NCBI RefSeq assembly: GCF_000526335.1
Contig: NZ_JAFW01000001.1
Span: 4,774,001 to 4,838,000, forward strand
DNA length: 64,000 nt
Reading direction: 5' to 3'
DNA from: Arthrobacter sp. 31Y
GTDB taxonomy: Bacteria; Actinomycetota; Actinomycetes; Actinomycetales; Micrococcaceae
In this document: in pieces, positions 32,393 to 41,308 of the stretch
Position numbering within the stretch: the stretch's first letter is position 1
Layout of the letters: every line of letters begins with the position of its first letter
Position numbers and translations under genes: made by a program
The notes under the pieces: model-generated
Seen by the model: the letters and a program-made list of their open reading frames with translations, nothing else
Database searches by the model: none
What the model was told of the DNA's origin: nothing

Positions 32393-35121
32393 CCGCCAAC
32401 TGGCCTGGCGTGGATCCGGAATGGTCCCGGACAATCCGGGTAAGGTCCACGTCGGAAGTAGACGCGCCCGGCACCGTGCGGCGCTGGCATGTGCTGGACA
32501 ACGGCGCTCAGCTCACGCGCCGTGGCCTGACCCCGATCGGTACCTTGCTATGCGTGCACGGCAACCCCACGTGGTCCTATCTGTGGCGAACGCTGTTGAG
32601 CGCGGGAGCAGACCCGGCACATCCGTGGCGGGTTGTGGCCGTGGACCAGCTGGACATGGGCTATTCAGAACGCACCGGCACGTTCCGGCGCTTGGCTGAC
32701 CGGGTCAACGATCTCGGCGACCTTACGGATGCCCTGGGCCTGGAGGGGCCGGTGGTAACGGTCGGCCATGACTGGGGTGGCGTGATCAGCTCGGGCTGGG
32801 CCCTCAATCACCCGCAGCTCCTCGCGGGCGTGGTGCTAACCAACACCGCCGTCCACCACCCCTCCGACTCGCCGCTCCCACCGGCCCTCCGGCTCGCCTT
32901 GCACCCCGCCGTGCATCGTTGGGGCACTACGACGTCGGACGCCTTCCTGCGTGTGACACATTCACTGGCCAACCCGCCGCTGCCAGCGGACGTGAGGATG
33001 GCCTTCATGGCCCCCTACCGCGGAGCTGGCCGCCGGGACGGGGTGGGAAATTTCGTCGCGGACATTCCGGCCGATGCTTCTCATCCGAGCTTCCCCGCGC
33101 TCACACAGGTAGCGGACGGCTTGCGCAGGCTAAGCGTTCCGGCCCTGATGCTCTGGGGCCCGAAGGATCCGATCTTCTCTGATCGGTACCTCAAGGACCT
33201 CATCGGCCGGCTTCCGCACGCGGATGTGCATCGATTCGAAGGCGCAGGACACCTCGTGGCGGAGGACAGGGATATTGCCGCGCCGGTCTTTGATTGGCTT
33301 GCTGTACACGGCACGGAAATCAGTGGGAGCGCCATCAGCGGCGATGACTCCCCATTGGCCGGAGCTACGGGCGAGCCACTGCCAAAGAAGCCTGCCGAGC
33401 AAGAGAACACACAATTCCGGCCACTCTGGGACTCACTCGCCGAACTGGCAGCGGGACCAGCCAAGGAAGAGACCGCTGTTGCTGAAATGGCGCCCGAGGG
33501 CACCGTAAGCCGTTCGCTCAGCTGGCGGCAGCTGGATCAGGGCATTTTGGATCTGGCGGAGGGACTACGGGAAACCGGTGTGGGACACGGCAGCCGCGTG
33601 AGCCTGATGGTTCCGCCTGGAACCGACTTGACCGTTGCGCTATACGCCTGCCTGAAGTTGGGCGCGGTAGTAGTTGTGGCCGACGCCGGATTGGGAACCA
33701 AGGGCATGAGCCGCGCCGTAAAGGGCGCTACCGCCGACTTCCTGATTGGCATCGACAAGGCACTGGCAGCTGCCTCGGTGCTTGGGTGGCCGGGACGTCG
33801 GATCAGCGTTCAGGATCTCCCAACCGCCCGCCGTCGAATCCTGGGTGTTGAGACTTCGCTCCATGCCTTGGCAGAAAGCGGTTCAAGAAGCGGCGACGAA
33901 CAACGGAACGCCCGGCGTCGGGCAGATCATCAGTTGGTCATGGTGAACCCTGATGCGCCCTCCGCCGTGCTATTCACCTCCGGTTCCACCGGTCCCGCCA
34001 AGGGCGTCGTCTACACACACCGGCAGCTTGCCGCAATGCGCGACACGGTTGCCGCTACCTTCGGGATCCGTTCCGGTGCCCGTCTTGTGGCGGGTTTCGC
34101 GCCGTTCGCATTGCTGGGGCCGGCCCTGGGAGCCGTTTCGGTGACCCCTGCCATGGACGTCACTGCCCCCCGCACGTTGACGGCCCGAGCCCTGGCAGAA
34201 GCGGTCGCGGCCATTGACGCTACCGTGGTCTTTGCTTCGCCTGCGGCGTTGCGTAATGTCGTCGCCACCCGGGATGACCTCAGCGGCCCGCTGATGAGGG
34301 CTCTCGAAAACGTGGAGCTGCTCTTGTCTGCCGGTGCACCCGTCCCCGAGCCCCTCCTTGCGGAGGTGCAAAAGTTGATGCCGGAAGCTTCCTTGCATAC
34401 CCCCTACGGGATGACTGAGGCGTTGCCGGTCACTGATATCAGCTTCGAGGAGATTCGGGCGGCTGGCGCCGATGAGGCTGCCGGGACTGTCCTTGGGGCC
34501 GGCAACGGGGTTTGCGTCGGCAGGCCCGTGCACGGAGCCCGGTTGGCGATCATCCCGCTGGCGGCTGATGGAACAGCGCCCGGAGTGAACCATGCGACCG
34601 AGGCGGGGGTGACCGGGGAGATCTTGGTCAGCGCGCCGCACGTCAAAGAAGCCTACGACAGGCTCTGGCTGACCGAACAAGAGACTGCCAGCCTGAAAGG
34701 ATGGCACAGAACGGGTGACGTCGGCCACTTCGACGCCGCTGGCCGTCTGTGGGTGGAGGGGCGTCTTGCCCACGTCGTGACGGCGCCTGGGGCTGTAGTG
34801 ACTCCCGTCGGCGCCGAGCAATCCATCGAACGCCTGGACGCCGTGCGGCTGGCCGCCATCGCTGGTGTGGGACCAACAGGGACGCAGGCCGTGGTGGCCG
34901 TCGTCGAGACCGAGCCTCCTGTCCCTAAAGCGGGTCCCGCAGCGCCGCAACTCGCTGGGCGTGTCCGGCGAGCAGCCGCCGAGGCCGGCGTCCACGTCAG
35001 CGCTGTGCTGGTAGTCCCGGCACAGCCCACCGACGTCAGGCATAACGCCAAGATCGACAGGACACGTCTGGCGCGATGGGCTTCGCGGGTGCTGGCCGGC
35101 GGCCGCCCGGGCAAGCCATGA
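32386..35121 (+). CDS. oleBC: OleBC fusion: beta-lactone decarboxylase plus beta-lactone synthetase
   Basis: About 911 residues. The proposed start is TTG 32386, overlapping the oleA stop with GGTGGA upstream; GTG 32410 is the alternative. The N-terminal ~300 residues are an alpha/beta hydrolase of the haloalkane-dehalogenase group (VCVHGNPTWSYLW-like CVHGNPTWSYLWR; nucleophile Asp in VTVGHDWGGV), i.e. OleB. After an Ala/Glu-rich linker, the rest is an AMP-binding enzyme (VLFTSGSTGPAKGVVYTHRQ; TPYGMTEALPV; WHRTGDVG), i.e. OleC. OleC makes a cis-beta-lactone from the beta-hydroxy acid and OleB decarboxylates it to the alkene. Fused OleBC is known from actinobacteria. Confidence 0.92.
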   Translation: MVAANWPGVDPEWSRTIRVRSTSEVDAPGTVRRWHVLDNGAQLTRRGLTPIGTLLCVHGNPTWSYLWRTLLSAGADPAHPWRVVAVDQLDMGYSERTGTFRRLADRVNDLGDLTDALGLEGPVVTVGHDWGGVISSGWALNHPQLLAGVVLTNTAVHHPSDSPLPPALRLALHPAVHRWGTTTSDAFLRVTHSLANPPLPADVRMAFMAPYRGAGRRDGVGNFVADIPADASHPSFPALTQVADGLRRLSVPALMLWGPKDPIFSDRYLKDLIGRLPHADVHRFEGAGHLVAEDRDIAAPVFDWLAVHGTEISGSAISGDDSPLAGATGEPLPKKPAEQENTQFRPLWDSLAELAAGPAKEETAVAEMAPEGTVSRSLSWRQLDQGILDLAEGLRETGVGHGSRVSLMVPPGTDLTVALYACLKLGAVVVVADAGLGTKGMSRAVKGATADFLIGIDKALAAASVLGWPGRRISVQDLPTARRRILGVETSLHALAESGSRSGDEQRNARRRADHQLVMVNPDAPSAVLFTSGSTGPAKGVVYTHRQLAAMRDTVAATFGIRSGARLVAGFAPFALLGPALGAVSVTPAMDVTAPRTLTARALAEAVAAIDATVVFASPAALRNVVATRDDLSGPLMRALENVELLLSAGAPVPEPLLAEVQKLMPEASLHTPYGMTEALPVTDISFEEIRAAGADEAAGTVLGAGNGVCVGRPVHGARLAIIPLAADGTAPGVNHATEAGVTGEILVSAPHVKEAYDRLWLTEQETASLKGWHRTGDVGHFDAAGRLWVEGRLAHVVTAPGAVVTPVGAEQSIERLDAVRLAAIAGVGPTGTQAVVAVVETEPPVPKAGPAAPQLAGRVRRAAAEAGVHVSAVLVVPAQPTDVRHNAKIDRTRLARWASRVLAGGRPGKP

Positions 35122-36122
35122 GGGTCCTCGTCACGGGGGCCAGCGGGCTCCTCGGAGGGGACGTTGCGCGGCAACTGGTCCGTCAAGGACATAGCGTGGC
35201 CACGTTTCAGCGCCGCCCGTCGGGGGTCGACGCCGTGGAGGACTTCCGCGGGTCCATCAACGATGACGCGGCTCTCCGCGGGGCATTAGCCGGCGCGGAA
35301 GGAGTCATACACCTCGCAGCCAAAGTGTCCATCACTGGGCGTGCCGAGGAGTTTGACGCTGTAAATGTTGAAGGAACCCGCCGGCTGCTTCACCTGGCCC
35401 GCGAGTCTGGCGTACGGGACGTGGTGTTTGTCTCGTCACCATCAGTGGCCCACTCCGGCGCGGCCATCATGGGGCTGGGTGCGGAGCAGGCTGACCCACG
35501 GCATGCACGCGGACACTATGCCCGCACCAAGGCAGAGGCTGAATTGCTTGCCCTCGCCGCGGACAGTCCTGATTTCCGGGTGGCAGCGGTACGCCCCCAC
35601 ATTGTGTGGGGCCCGGGAGACACCCAGTTGGTTGAGCGCGTCCTGGCGCGCGCCAGCCGCAGCCGGCTACCGCTGCTCGATTCCGGCGCTGCTCTGATCG
35701 ACACAACATATGTGGATAACGCCGCGTCGGCCATCGTCGCAGCGCTGCACCGTATGGAGCACGTCCATGGCAGGGCCGTGGTGGTGAGCAATGGCGAGCC
35801 CCGGCCGATTGGTGAGCTGTTGGCGGGCATTTGCGCAGCGGGTGGTGTGGCTCCGCCGTCATGGTCCGTACCCGGTGGGCTGGCACGGGCAGTCGGAGCG
35901 GCAGTGGAAAGGGTGTGGACCTGGGCCGGACGCAAAGAGGAGCCGCCCATGACGCGGTTCCTCGCTGAGCAGCTCTCCACCGCCCACTGGTTCGACCAAC
36001 GCGTCGCGCGTGGGCTCCTCAACTGGACACCTGCTGTGTCGATCGATGAAGGACTGGCCAGGCTGGCTGAGCATTACGGTTCACGTGCTTCGGAGACCGG
36101 CGAAACGGGCCCACTCCGTTAA
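35118..36122 (+). CDS. oleD: OleD, NADPH-dependent 2-alkyl-3-oxoalkanoate reductase
   Basis: 334 residues from ATG 35118, overlapping oleBC by ATGA. An extended SDR/3-beta-HSD-type Rossmann protein: VLVTGASGLLGGDVARQL at the N-terminus, catalytic Ser (VFVSSPSV) and the YARTKAE motif (Tyr-x-x-x-Lys). It reduces the OleA product to the beta-hydroxy acid used by OleC. Order in the operon is A-BC-D, so all pathway steps are encoded. Confidence 0.92.
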   Translation: MRVLVTGASGLLGGDVARQLVRQGHSVATFQRRPSGVDAVEDFRGSINDDAALRGALAGAEGVIHLAAKVSITGRAEEFDAVNVEGTRRLLHLARESGVRDVVFVSSPSVAHSGAAIMGLGAEQADPRHARGHYARTKAEAELLALAADSPDFRVAAVRPHIVWGPGDTQLVERVLARASRSRLPLLDSGAALIDTTYVDNAASAIVAALHRMEHVHGRAVVVSNGEPRPIGELLAGICAAGGVAPPSWSVPGGLARAVGAAVERVWTWAGRKEEPPMTRFLAEQLSTAHWFDQRVARGLLNWTPAVSIDEGLARLAEHYGSRASETGETGPLR

Positions 36123-36197
36123 AGCTGTTCTTGCTTTTCACCGGACAGTGTTGCCAAACCCGGGCCTCAGGATCACAGTGAGATAAATCAGATCACT

Positions 36198-36220
36198 TAC
36201 ACGGTTCGAGCAACCGTGTA
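36198..36220. promoter_or_regulatory. Inverted repeat upstream of APC permease
   Basis: TACACGGTT and AACCGTGTA are perfect 9-bp arms separated by CGAGC, 17 bp before the permease ATG. Either a repressor operator or a hairpin at the mRNA 5' end. Confidence 0.5.
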
Positions 36221-36237
36221 CGGGCCGGGGGTGGACC

Positions 36238-37731
36238 ATGAGCACCACGTCAGACAAGGCCTTGGAAGCAACACCTGCAGGTGAGGAGCCAGAGCTTAAA
36301 CGCGTGCTGGGACCCAAACTTCTCCTCCTCTTCATTGTTGGGGACATTCTGGGGGCCGGGGTCTACGCGGTCACCGGGACCATGGCGGGAACAGTTGGCG
36401 GCATCGTCTGGTTACCGTTTTTGCTCGCCTTCGTCGTAGCCACCCTCACCGCGTTTTCCTACCTTGAATTGGTGACGCAATACCCCCAGGCGGCCGGAGC
36501 AGCGCTCTACACGCACAAGGCCTTCGGGATCCATTTCGTCACTTTCCTCGTGGCGTTCGCCGTTGTGTGCTCCGGCATCACCAGCGCCTCCACCTCCGCC
36601 AACGTCCTTGCCCAGAACTTCTTTGGTGGCCTGGAAATCAACGGATGGATGGACGTGCCGGACCGCGGCGTGATTACCGCGGTGGCTTTGGGCTTCATGC
36701 TGCTGCTGGCGGTGATCAACCTGCGTGGGGTGGGGGAGAGTGTGAAGTTCAACGTCATTCTCACAGCGGTGGAGGTCATTGCCCTGTGCGTCGTCATCGG
36801 GGTGGGCTTCTTCGTCATGGCGCAGGGGACCGGCAACGTCCAGGAAATCTTCGTGTTCACCGACTACCAGGACAAGGGACTGTTCCTGGCCGTTACTGCA
36901 GCCACATCCATTGCCTTCTTCGCCATGGTCGGTTTCGAGGACTCCGTCAACATGGTTGAAGAAACCAGGAACCCGGAGCGGATTTTTCCCCGCACCATGC
37001 TGACTGGCCTTGGCATCGCAGTGATCCTCTACATGCTGGTGGCTGTGTCTGTGGTGAGCGTGCTCACTCCGGCAGAGCTCGGCCAGATCAGGGAGGCCGA
37101 AGGTGCGGCCCTCCTTGAAGTGGTGCACAAAGGCTCACCGGATTTTCCCATCGACAAGATCTTTCCTTTCCTCGCCGTGTTCGCCGTAGCCAACACAGCA
37201 TTGATCAATATGTTGATGGCCAGCCGGCTGATTTACGGCATGGCACGCCAGCACGTCCTACCGCGGTCCTTGGGACGGGTCTTGCCAGGTCGCAGGTCAC
37301 CATGGGCCGGAATCGTGTTCTCCACCGTCCTTGCCCTGGGGCTGATCTGGTACGTCAGCAGCGATCCCTCAAGCAACATCGTGGCGAATCTTTCCGGGAC
37401 CACGGCGTTCCTACTGCTGTGCGTGTTCACGCTGGTCAACGTGGCATGCGTCGTTCTCCGCCGAAAGCGCGATCCTCACCGGAAGGTGTTCTTCACCTCT
37501 CCTGGACAACTCCCGTTGGTTGCCGCCGTGCTGTGCGCGTTCCTCGCGGGTCCATGGGTGGGCAGGAACCCCGTCCAGTACCAAGTGGCCGGCGGCCTGA
37601 TGGCCATCGGCGTGGTGCTGTGGTTCATCACCTGGCTGATCACAAGGAAGAGCAACACGGGCGGGGGAGAACCGGCCGGTGCTAGGGCGGACGCGGACGG
37701 CGGGGGATCACAGCAGCCACCCCAGGGCTGA
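36238..37731 (+). CDS. APC-family amino acid permease
   Basis: 497 residues with about twelve membrane helices. The first helix region LLLLFIVGDILGAGVYAVTG and the conserved FFAMVGFEDSVNMVEETRNP motif after helix 5-6 identify the amino acid-polyamine-organocation superfamily. The C-terminus is polar and Gly-rich. GGGGGTGG precedes the ATG. Substrate unknown. Monocistronic, with a perfect inverted repeat just upstream that may control it. Confidence 0.9.
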   Translation: MSTTSDKALEATPAGEEPELKRVLGPKLLLLFIVGDILGAGVYAVTGTMAGTVGGIVWLPFLLAFVVATLTAFSYLELVTQYPQAAGAALYTHKAFGIHFVTFLVAFAVVCSGITSASTSANVLAQNFFGGLEINGWMDVPDRGVITAVALGFMLLLAVINLRGVGESVKFNVILTAVEVIALCVVIGVGFFVMAQGTGNVQEIFVFTDYQDKGLFLAVTAATSIAFFAMVGFEDSVNMVEETRNPERIFPRTMLTGLGIAVILYMLVAVSVVSVLTPAELGQIREAEGAALLEVVHKGSPDFPIDKIFPFLAVFAVANTALINMLMASRLIYGMARQHVLPRSLGRVLPGRRSPWAGIVFSTVLALGLIWYVSSDPSSNIVANLSGTTAFLLLCVFTLVNVACVVLRRKRDPHRKVFFTSPGQLPLVAAVLCAFLAGPWVGRNPVQYQVAGGLMAIGVVLWFITWLITRKSNTGGGEPAGARADADGGGSQQPPQG

Positions 37732-37767
37732 CCTGGATTCAGGTCAGAGGGTAGAAGTCTCCCGCGT

Positions 37768-38052
37768 TCAAGCTGCATGCCGCTGGGCAGAGTCCTGGAG
37801 GATGGTCTTCGCTCCGGTATCTATCACGTTATTGAAGTTGCCCAGTGCGCCACCGGTCTGATGCAGGGCCAGCCCTTCGGCAATGGTCGTGCTGCCGGAC
37901 CAGTAGGCGACGCGTGGGTCATTGCGGCCAAGCCAGTGGCGATCCGCCTCGGTCACCAGGACGGGGACGTACTGCCGTTCGTCGGCACAGATCGGAAAGA
38001 GGTCCGGCACGGGTTCATCGCGCTCTACGGCGCAGGTAGCGCAGATCAGCAT
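37768..38052 (-). pseudogene. Internally deleted metallo-beta-lactamase-fold hydrolase
   Basis: 94 residues from ATG 38052 (MLICATCAVERDEPVPDLFP) with GGAAGGAC upstream. The first ~30 residues match the N-terminal zinc-ribbon-like part of a known MBL-hydrolase group (CATC...CADERQYV). The next part (VTEADRHWLGRNDPRVAYWSG) matches the middle of the same proteins, after the metal-binding HxHxDH region. So roughly a hundred residues including the active site are missing, and the C-terminus is also lost. The frame remains open with an RBS, so a short protein may still be made. Family recognition is from memory. Confidence 0.55.
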
Positions 38053-38171
38053 CGGACGTCCTTCCCAGAGCACGTTATTGCGGCTGCTCCACCGGGTGAC
38101 CATAAATGATCATCATGCTTACTATTGTGGAGCAGTCGAAGTTGGAGAGGGACACCACACAAGGAGCGGAC

Positions 38172-38378
38172 ATGGCACTGAGCAAGGGAACACGCGTGGA
38201 GTGGAACACCCCGCAGGGTAAGACGCACGGAAAAATCGTGGAAAAGAAGACCAGCAACTTTGAACTGGACGGAAACAAGCACGTTGCCAGCGAGGACGAG
38301 CCGCAGTATGTGGTGGAATCAGCGAAAACCGGCGCCAGGGCAGCGCACAAGGGCTCCGCGTTGACTGAGAAGAGCTAG
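38172..38378 (+). CDS. Small DUF2945 (HVA1/Tudor-like) protein
   Basis: 68 residues from ATG 38172, preceded by AAGGAGCGG. MALSKGTRVEWNTPQGKTHG and the ASEDEPQYVVES segment match the DUF2945 family, a small SH3/Tudor-like fold widespread in soil bacteria and fungi and of unknown function. It is followed after 4 bp by the SQR-like gene, so they may be co-transcribed. Confidence 0.85.
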   Translation: MALSKGTRVEWNTPQGKTHGKIVEKKTSNFELDGNKHVASEDEPQYVVESAKTGARAAHKGSALTEKS

Positions 38379-38382
38379 AGGC

Positions 38383-39579
38383 ATGGAACGCGCTCACGAA
38401 GTTGCCATCATCGGCGGTGGCAATGCAGGGGTGTCCCTGGCCGCCCGGTTGAAGCGGTACGGCGTCAAGGACATTGCCCTGATCGAACCCAAAGAACACC
38501 ACCTCTACCAGCCCCTGTTCTCGCACATCGCCGGCGGCCGGGCCGAGGTCAAAGAAGCCGTCCGGAGCCAGGAGTCCGTAACCCCCAAGGGCGTCGAATG
38601 GATCAAGGGCAAGGCAGTGAAGGTGGACGCGAAGGCCAATTCGGTGACACTGGAGTCCGGTTCCACGGTTAGCTACGAGCACCTTGTTGTGTGCCCGGGG
38701 CTGCAGTACAACTGGGACGCCGTGCCGGGGCTGGCTGAGGCAGTGCACTCGCCGTACGGTTCCTCTCATTACGAGTTTGAGCTTGCACCAAAGCTCTGGA
38801 AGCTCTTGAGTTCCCTGACGTCCGGCACCGTCATCTTCACCATGCCCGCAGGACCTGTTAAGTGCGCCGGGGCCAACCAGAAGCCCATGTACCTGGCCTG
38901 CGATTACTGGAGGGAACAGGGGGTCCTGGAAAACATCCGGGTAGTCATGGTCCAGCCTTATCCCACGGTCTTTGGCGTTCCCGAGGTGGACCTTGAGCTT
39001 GACCGCAAGATCGCCGAATACGGCATAGAACTAAGGACCAACAGCGAACTCGTAGCAGTTAACAATGCCGATCGCACGGCCACTATCCGTAACATCACGG
39101 ACCACACCTCGGAGGACCTGCCCTACGATGTCCTCAATGCTGTGCCACCCCAGTCGGCGCCGGACTGGCTCAAAGCCACGGACCTGCCTGCGGAAGGAGA
39201 TCAGAGCGGATTCGTGGAGGTGGACACGGAGACCTTGCGGCATCCCAGATATCCCAATGTCTGGTCACTGGGCGACGCTGCCGGTACTTCCAACTCGAAA
39301 GCCGGCGGGGCGCTCCGTCAACAGACCAAGGTACTCGCGAAAAACTTGGTCTCGGCCCGCAAAGGCGAACCCCTCCGCGCGAAGTACAACGGATACTCCG
39401 TCTGTCCGTTCACCGTATCGCGGAACACTGTGGTCTTTGCCGAATTCGATGATCGGTTCGAGCCCATGCCAACCATCCCGAAGGTGCCAACGTGGAAGGA
39501 AAGCCGGCTCGCCTGGTGGGTGGACCGGGATATGTTTCCGCAGGTCTACTGGCACCTGATCCTCAAGGGCCGGGCGTAG
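38383..39579 (+). CDS. Sulfide:quinone oxidoreductase-like flavoprotein
   Basis: 398 residues. The N-terminal FAD-binding motif is VAIIGGGNAGVSLAARLKRY. Cysteines in GPVKCAGANQKP, LACDYWRE and YSVCPFTV occur where the redox cysteines of type II SQRs lie, and VWSLGDAAGTSNSKAGGA is the second FAD motif. The hydrophobic/aromatic end (AWWVDRDMFPQVYWHLILKG) fits a membrane-associating tail. It would oxidise sulfide to polysulfide or persulfide, passing electrons to menaquinone. It sits behind the DUF2945 gene and ends at a strong terminator. Confidence 0.85.
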   Translation: MERAHEVAIIGGGNAGVSLAARLKRYGVKDIALIEPKEHHLYQPLFSHIAGGRAEVKEAVRSQESVTPKGVEWIKGKAVKVDAKANSVTLESGSTVSYEHLVVCPGLQYNWDAVPGLAEAVHSPYGSSHYEFELAPKLWKLLSSLTSGTVIFTMPAGPVKCAGANQKPMYLACDYWREQGVLENIRVVMVQPYPTVFGVPEVDLELDRKIAEYGIELRTNSELVAVNNADRTATIRNITDHTSEDLPYDVLNAVPPQSAPDWLKATDLPAEGDQSGFVEVDTETLRHPRYPNVWSLGDAAGTSNSKAGGALRQQTKVLAKNLVSARKGEPLRAKYNGYSVCPFTVSRNTVVFAEFDDRFEPMPTIPKVPTWKESRLAWWVDRDMFPQVYWHLILKGRA

Positions 39580-39606
39580 CGCCGCCAAGAGGGTACGGAC
39601 GCCAAG

Positions 39607-39641
39607 AGACCGGTCAGGCCAAGAGGCCCGACCGGTCTTTT
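39607..39641 (+). terminator. Rho-independent terminator after the SQR-like gene
   Basis: AGACCGGTC and GACCGGTCT form a 9-bp stem, extended by an inner GGCC/GGCC pair, followed by TTTT. It separates the SQR-like gene from the convergent cold-shock gene. Confidence 0.8.
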
Positions 39642-39664
39642 GTGGTGATCTTTATGTTGTGAAC

Positions 39665-39868
39665 TTAGGCGGGCTGAATGTTTTCCGCCTGCGGACCTTT
39701 GGGGCCCTGTGTGATGTCGAATTGGACCTTCTGGTTCTCCTCCAGCGAACGGTATCCGCTCGACGTAATCGCTGAGTAGTGAGCAAATACGTCGGGGCCT
39801 CCATCGTCCGGGGCGATGAATCCGAAACCCTTTTCAGCGTTAAACCACTTGACTGTTCCTGTTGCCAT
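39665..39868 (-). CDS. CspA-family cold-shock protein
   Basis: 67 residues from ATG 39868 ([20 protein letters not shown]), with GAAGGAAATAAAAGG upstream. RNP1 is KGFGFI and RNP2 reads VFAHY rather than the usual VFVHF. Length and the ending [10 protein letters not shown] are typical. A single-stranded nucleic-acid chaperone acting on mRNA. Confidence 0.95.
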   Translation of the reverse strand: MATGTVKWFNAEKGFGFIAPDDGGPDVFAHYSAITSSGYRSLEENQKVQFDITQGPKGPQAENIQPA

Positions 39869-40024
39869 GCCTTTTATTTCCTTCACCCGGTCGCTGGTCG
39901 GTCCCGCTGGTCGGTTTGCCGTCCCTGCCACTCACGATACGAGCCTATGGGCCTGTTCCGCCTGGGGCAACACATTTGGCAGGGCAACACAGCAATCGGG
40001 CTGGTTCAGAACGGACGCGCCGTC

Positions 40025-41227
40025 TTAGGCCTTCGGTGTGTGTCGCTTGGGGTCTGCCGATTCAGGGCGACGCAGCCGGCGAAGCGCAAGCAACGGAAAC
40101 AAGAGTACCGAGAGCATCCCCGCACCTATGAGGGCGGAGGAGATTCCACTGGTGATCAGTCCGTGGTCCCTGCCAATGGTGGTCACGGCCACGATGATAG
40201 GCAAAGCTGTGGCCCCGAACAGCATGAGAGCTGTTTTGTCCGCTCGACTCGAGCCGGGAGGTGCGACGAGTAATGATGGTAGGCCACGGATGATCAGCAG
40301 CAGGGCAAGGAACAGCGGGACCATAGCCAAGGTGATGGGACTGGAGGTCAAGGCGCCAAGATCGAAGTCAATGCCGGTGTCGATGAAGAAGATGGGCACC
40401 AGGAACCCGAAAGCTACGGCATCGATCTTTGTCTCAATAACCTTCCTGTCCGCCTCAGGAGCGCGCGCTATGGTCACCTTCCAGAGGACCCCTGCGGCGA
40501 AGGCGCCCAGCAGCATATCGAGTCCCAGAACCATGCTGAGCACCACCAGTGAACTGAGAATCAACAGAATGGACCGCATGGCGAACTGGCTGCTGGTGTG
40601 CAGCGTGGCAGTGACTTGGGCGTGGAACAAGGTATGCCGGGCCTGTGAGGCAAGGTGGATTGCCACACCGGTCAAGAGAACGAAGCCCAGAAGGACTCCT
40701 GATGCCACTCCAAGTTGTTTGCCACTGAAAAACAGCGAGATGGCTATCAATGGACCAAACTCGCCAGCAGCGCCCAATGCGGTGACGGCCACACCGATGG
40801 GCGACTTGGAAGCGCCGGCGTCCCGGAGGATCGGCAGCAACGCACCCAAGGCCGTTGAGCACAGGGCTACGCCGATGATCACGGCAGCCTCGGGGGAGGG
40901 AACCAGGATGAAACCCGCGCCGATGCCCGCCGCCAACGAGATAACCCAGCCAGCAGAGGCACGGTAAATCGGGCGGCCGCGGATTGCCGTGAAGTCGATC
41001 TCGTTGCCTGCCACGAAGAACAGCATGGCCAGTCCGAAATCAGCCAGCGTATCGGTGAATGCGGTGGACTGGACCCAGCCCAGAACGCTGGGACCGAATA
41101 GGATGCCAAGCACAATCTCAAAGACCACGATTGGCACTTTGACCCAATGATTGAGAAAGCGGGTGGCAAGAGGGGCTACTACAGCCATGAGGGCGATGAG
41201 GACCAGTGACGTGGACAAGCCTTGCAT
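40025..41227 (-). CDS. CPA2-family cation:proton antiporter
   Basis: 400 residues with about 12-13 membrane helices. It has the KefB/GerN-type start (VVAPLATRFLNHWVKVPIVV, then FEIVLGILFGPSVLG) and the LGLDMLLGAFAAGVL helix with conserved Asp; further FFIDTGIDFDLG matches the CPA2 pattern. GGAGGCACTG precedes the ATG. No C-terminal TrkA-N domain. Probably exchanges Na+ or K+ for protons. Confidence 0.88.
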   Translation of the reverse strand: MQGLSTSLVLIALMAVVAPLATRFLNHWVKVPIVVFEIVLGILFGPSVLGWVQSTAFTDTLADFGLAMLFFVAGNEIDFTAIRGRPIYRASAGWVISLAAGIGAGFILVPSPEAAVIIGVALCSTALGALLPILRDAGASKSPIGVAVTALGAAGEFGPLIAISLFFSGKQLGVASGVLLGFVLLTGVAIHLASQARHTLFHAQVTATLHTSSQFAMRSILLILSSLVVLSMVLGLDMLLGAFAAGVLWKVTIARAPEADRKVIETKIDAVAFGFLVPIFFIDTGIDFDLGALTSSPITLAMVPLFLALLLIIRGLPSLLVAPPGSSRADKTALMLFGATALPIIVAVTTIGRDHGLITSGISSALIGAGMLSVLLFPLLALRRLRRPESADPKRHTPKA

Positions 41228-41308
41228 CGGCAGTGCCTCCGGTACCTCGGCTACTTGAAGGAAAAGTACTCCAAAGCTACCGCCACCTCCCGCCGGGCGC
41301 CATAACTC

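Noticed and set aside
37777..38109. Plus-strand open frame over the decayed metallo-hydrolase
   Set aside because: No RBS or recognisable domain. The minus strand matches the Cys-rich start of the MBL-hydrolase group.
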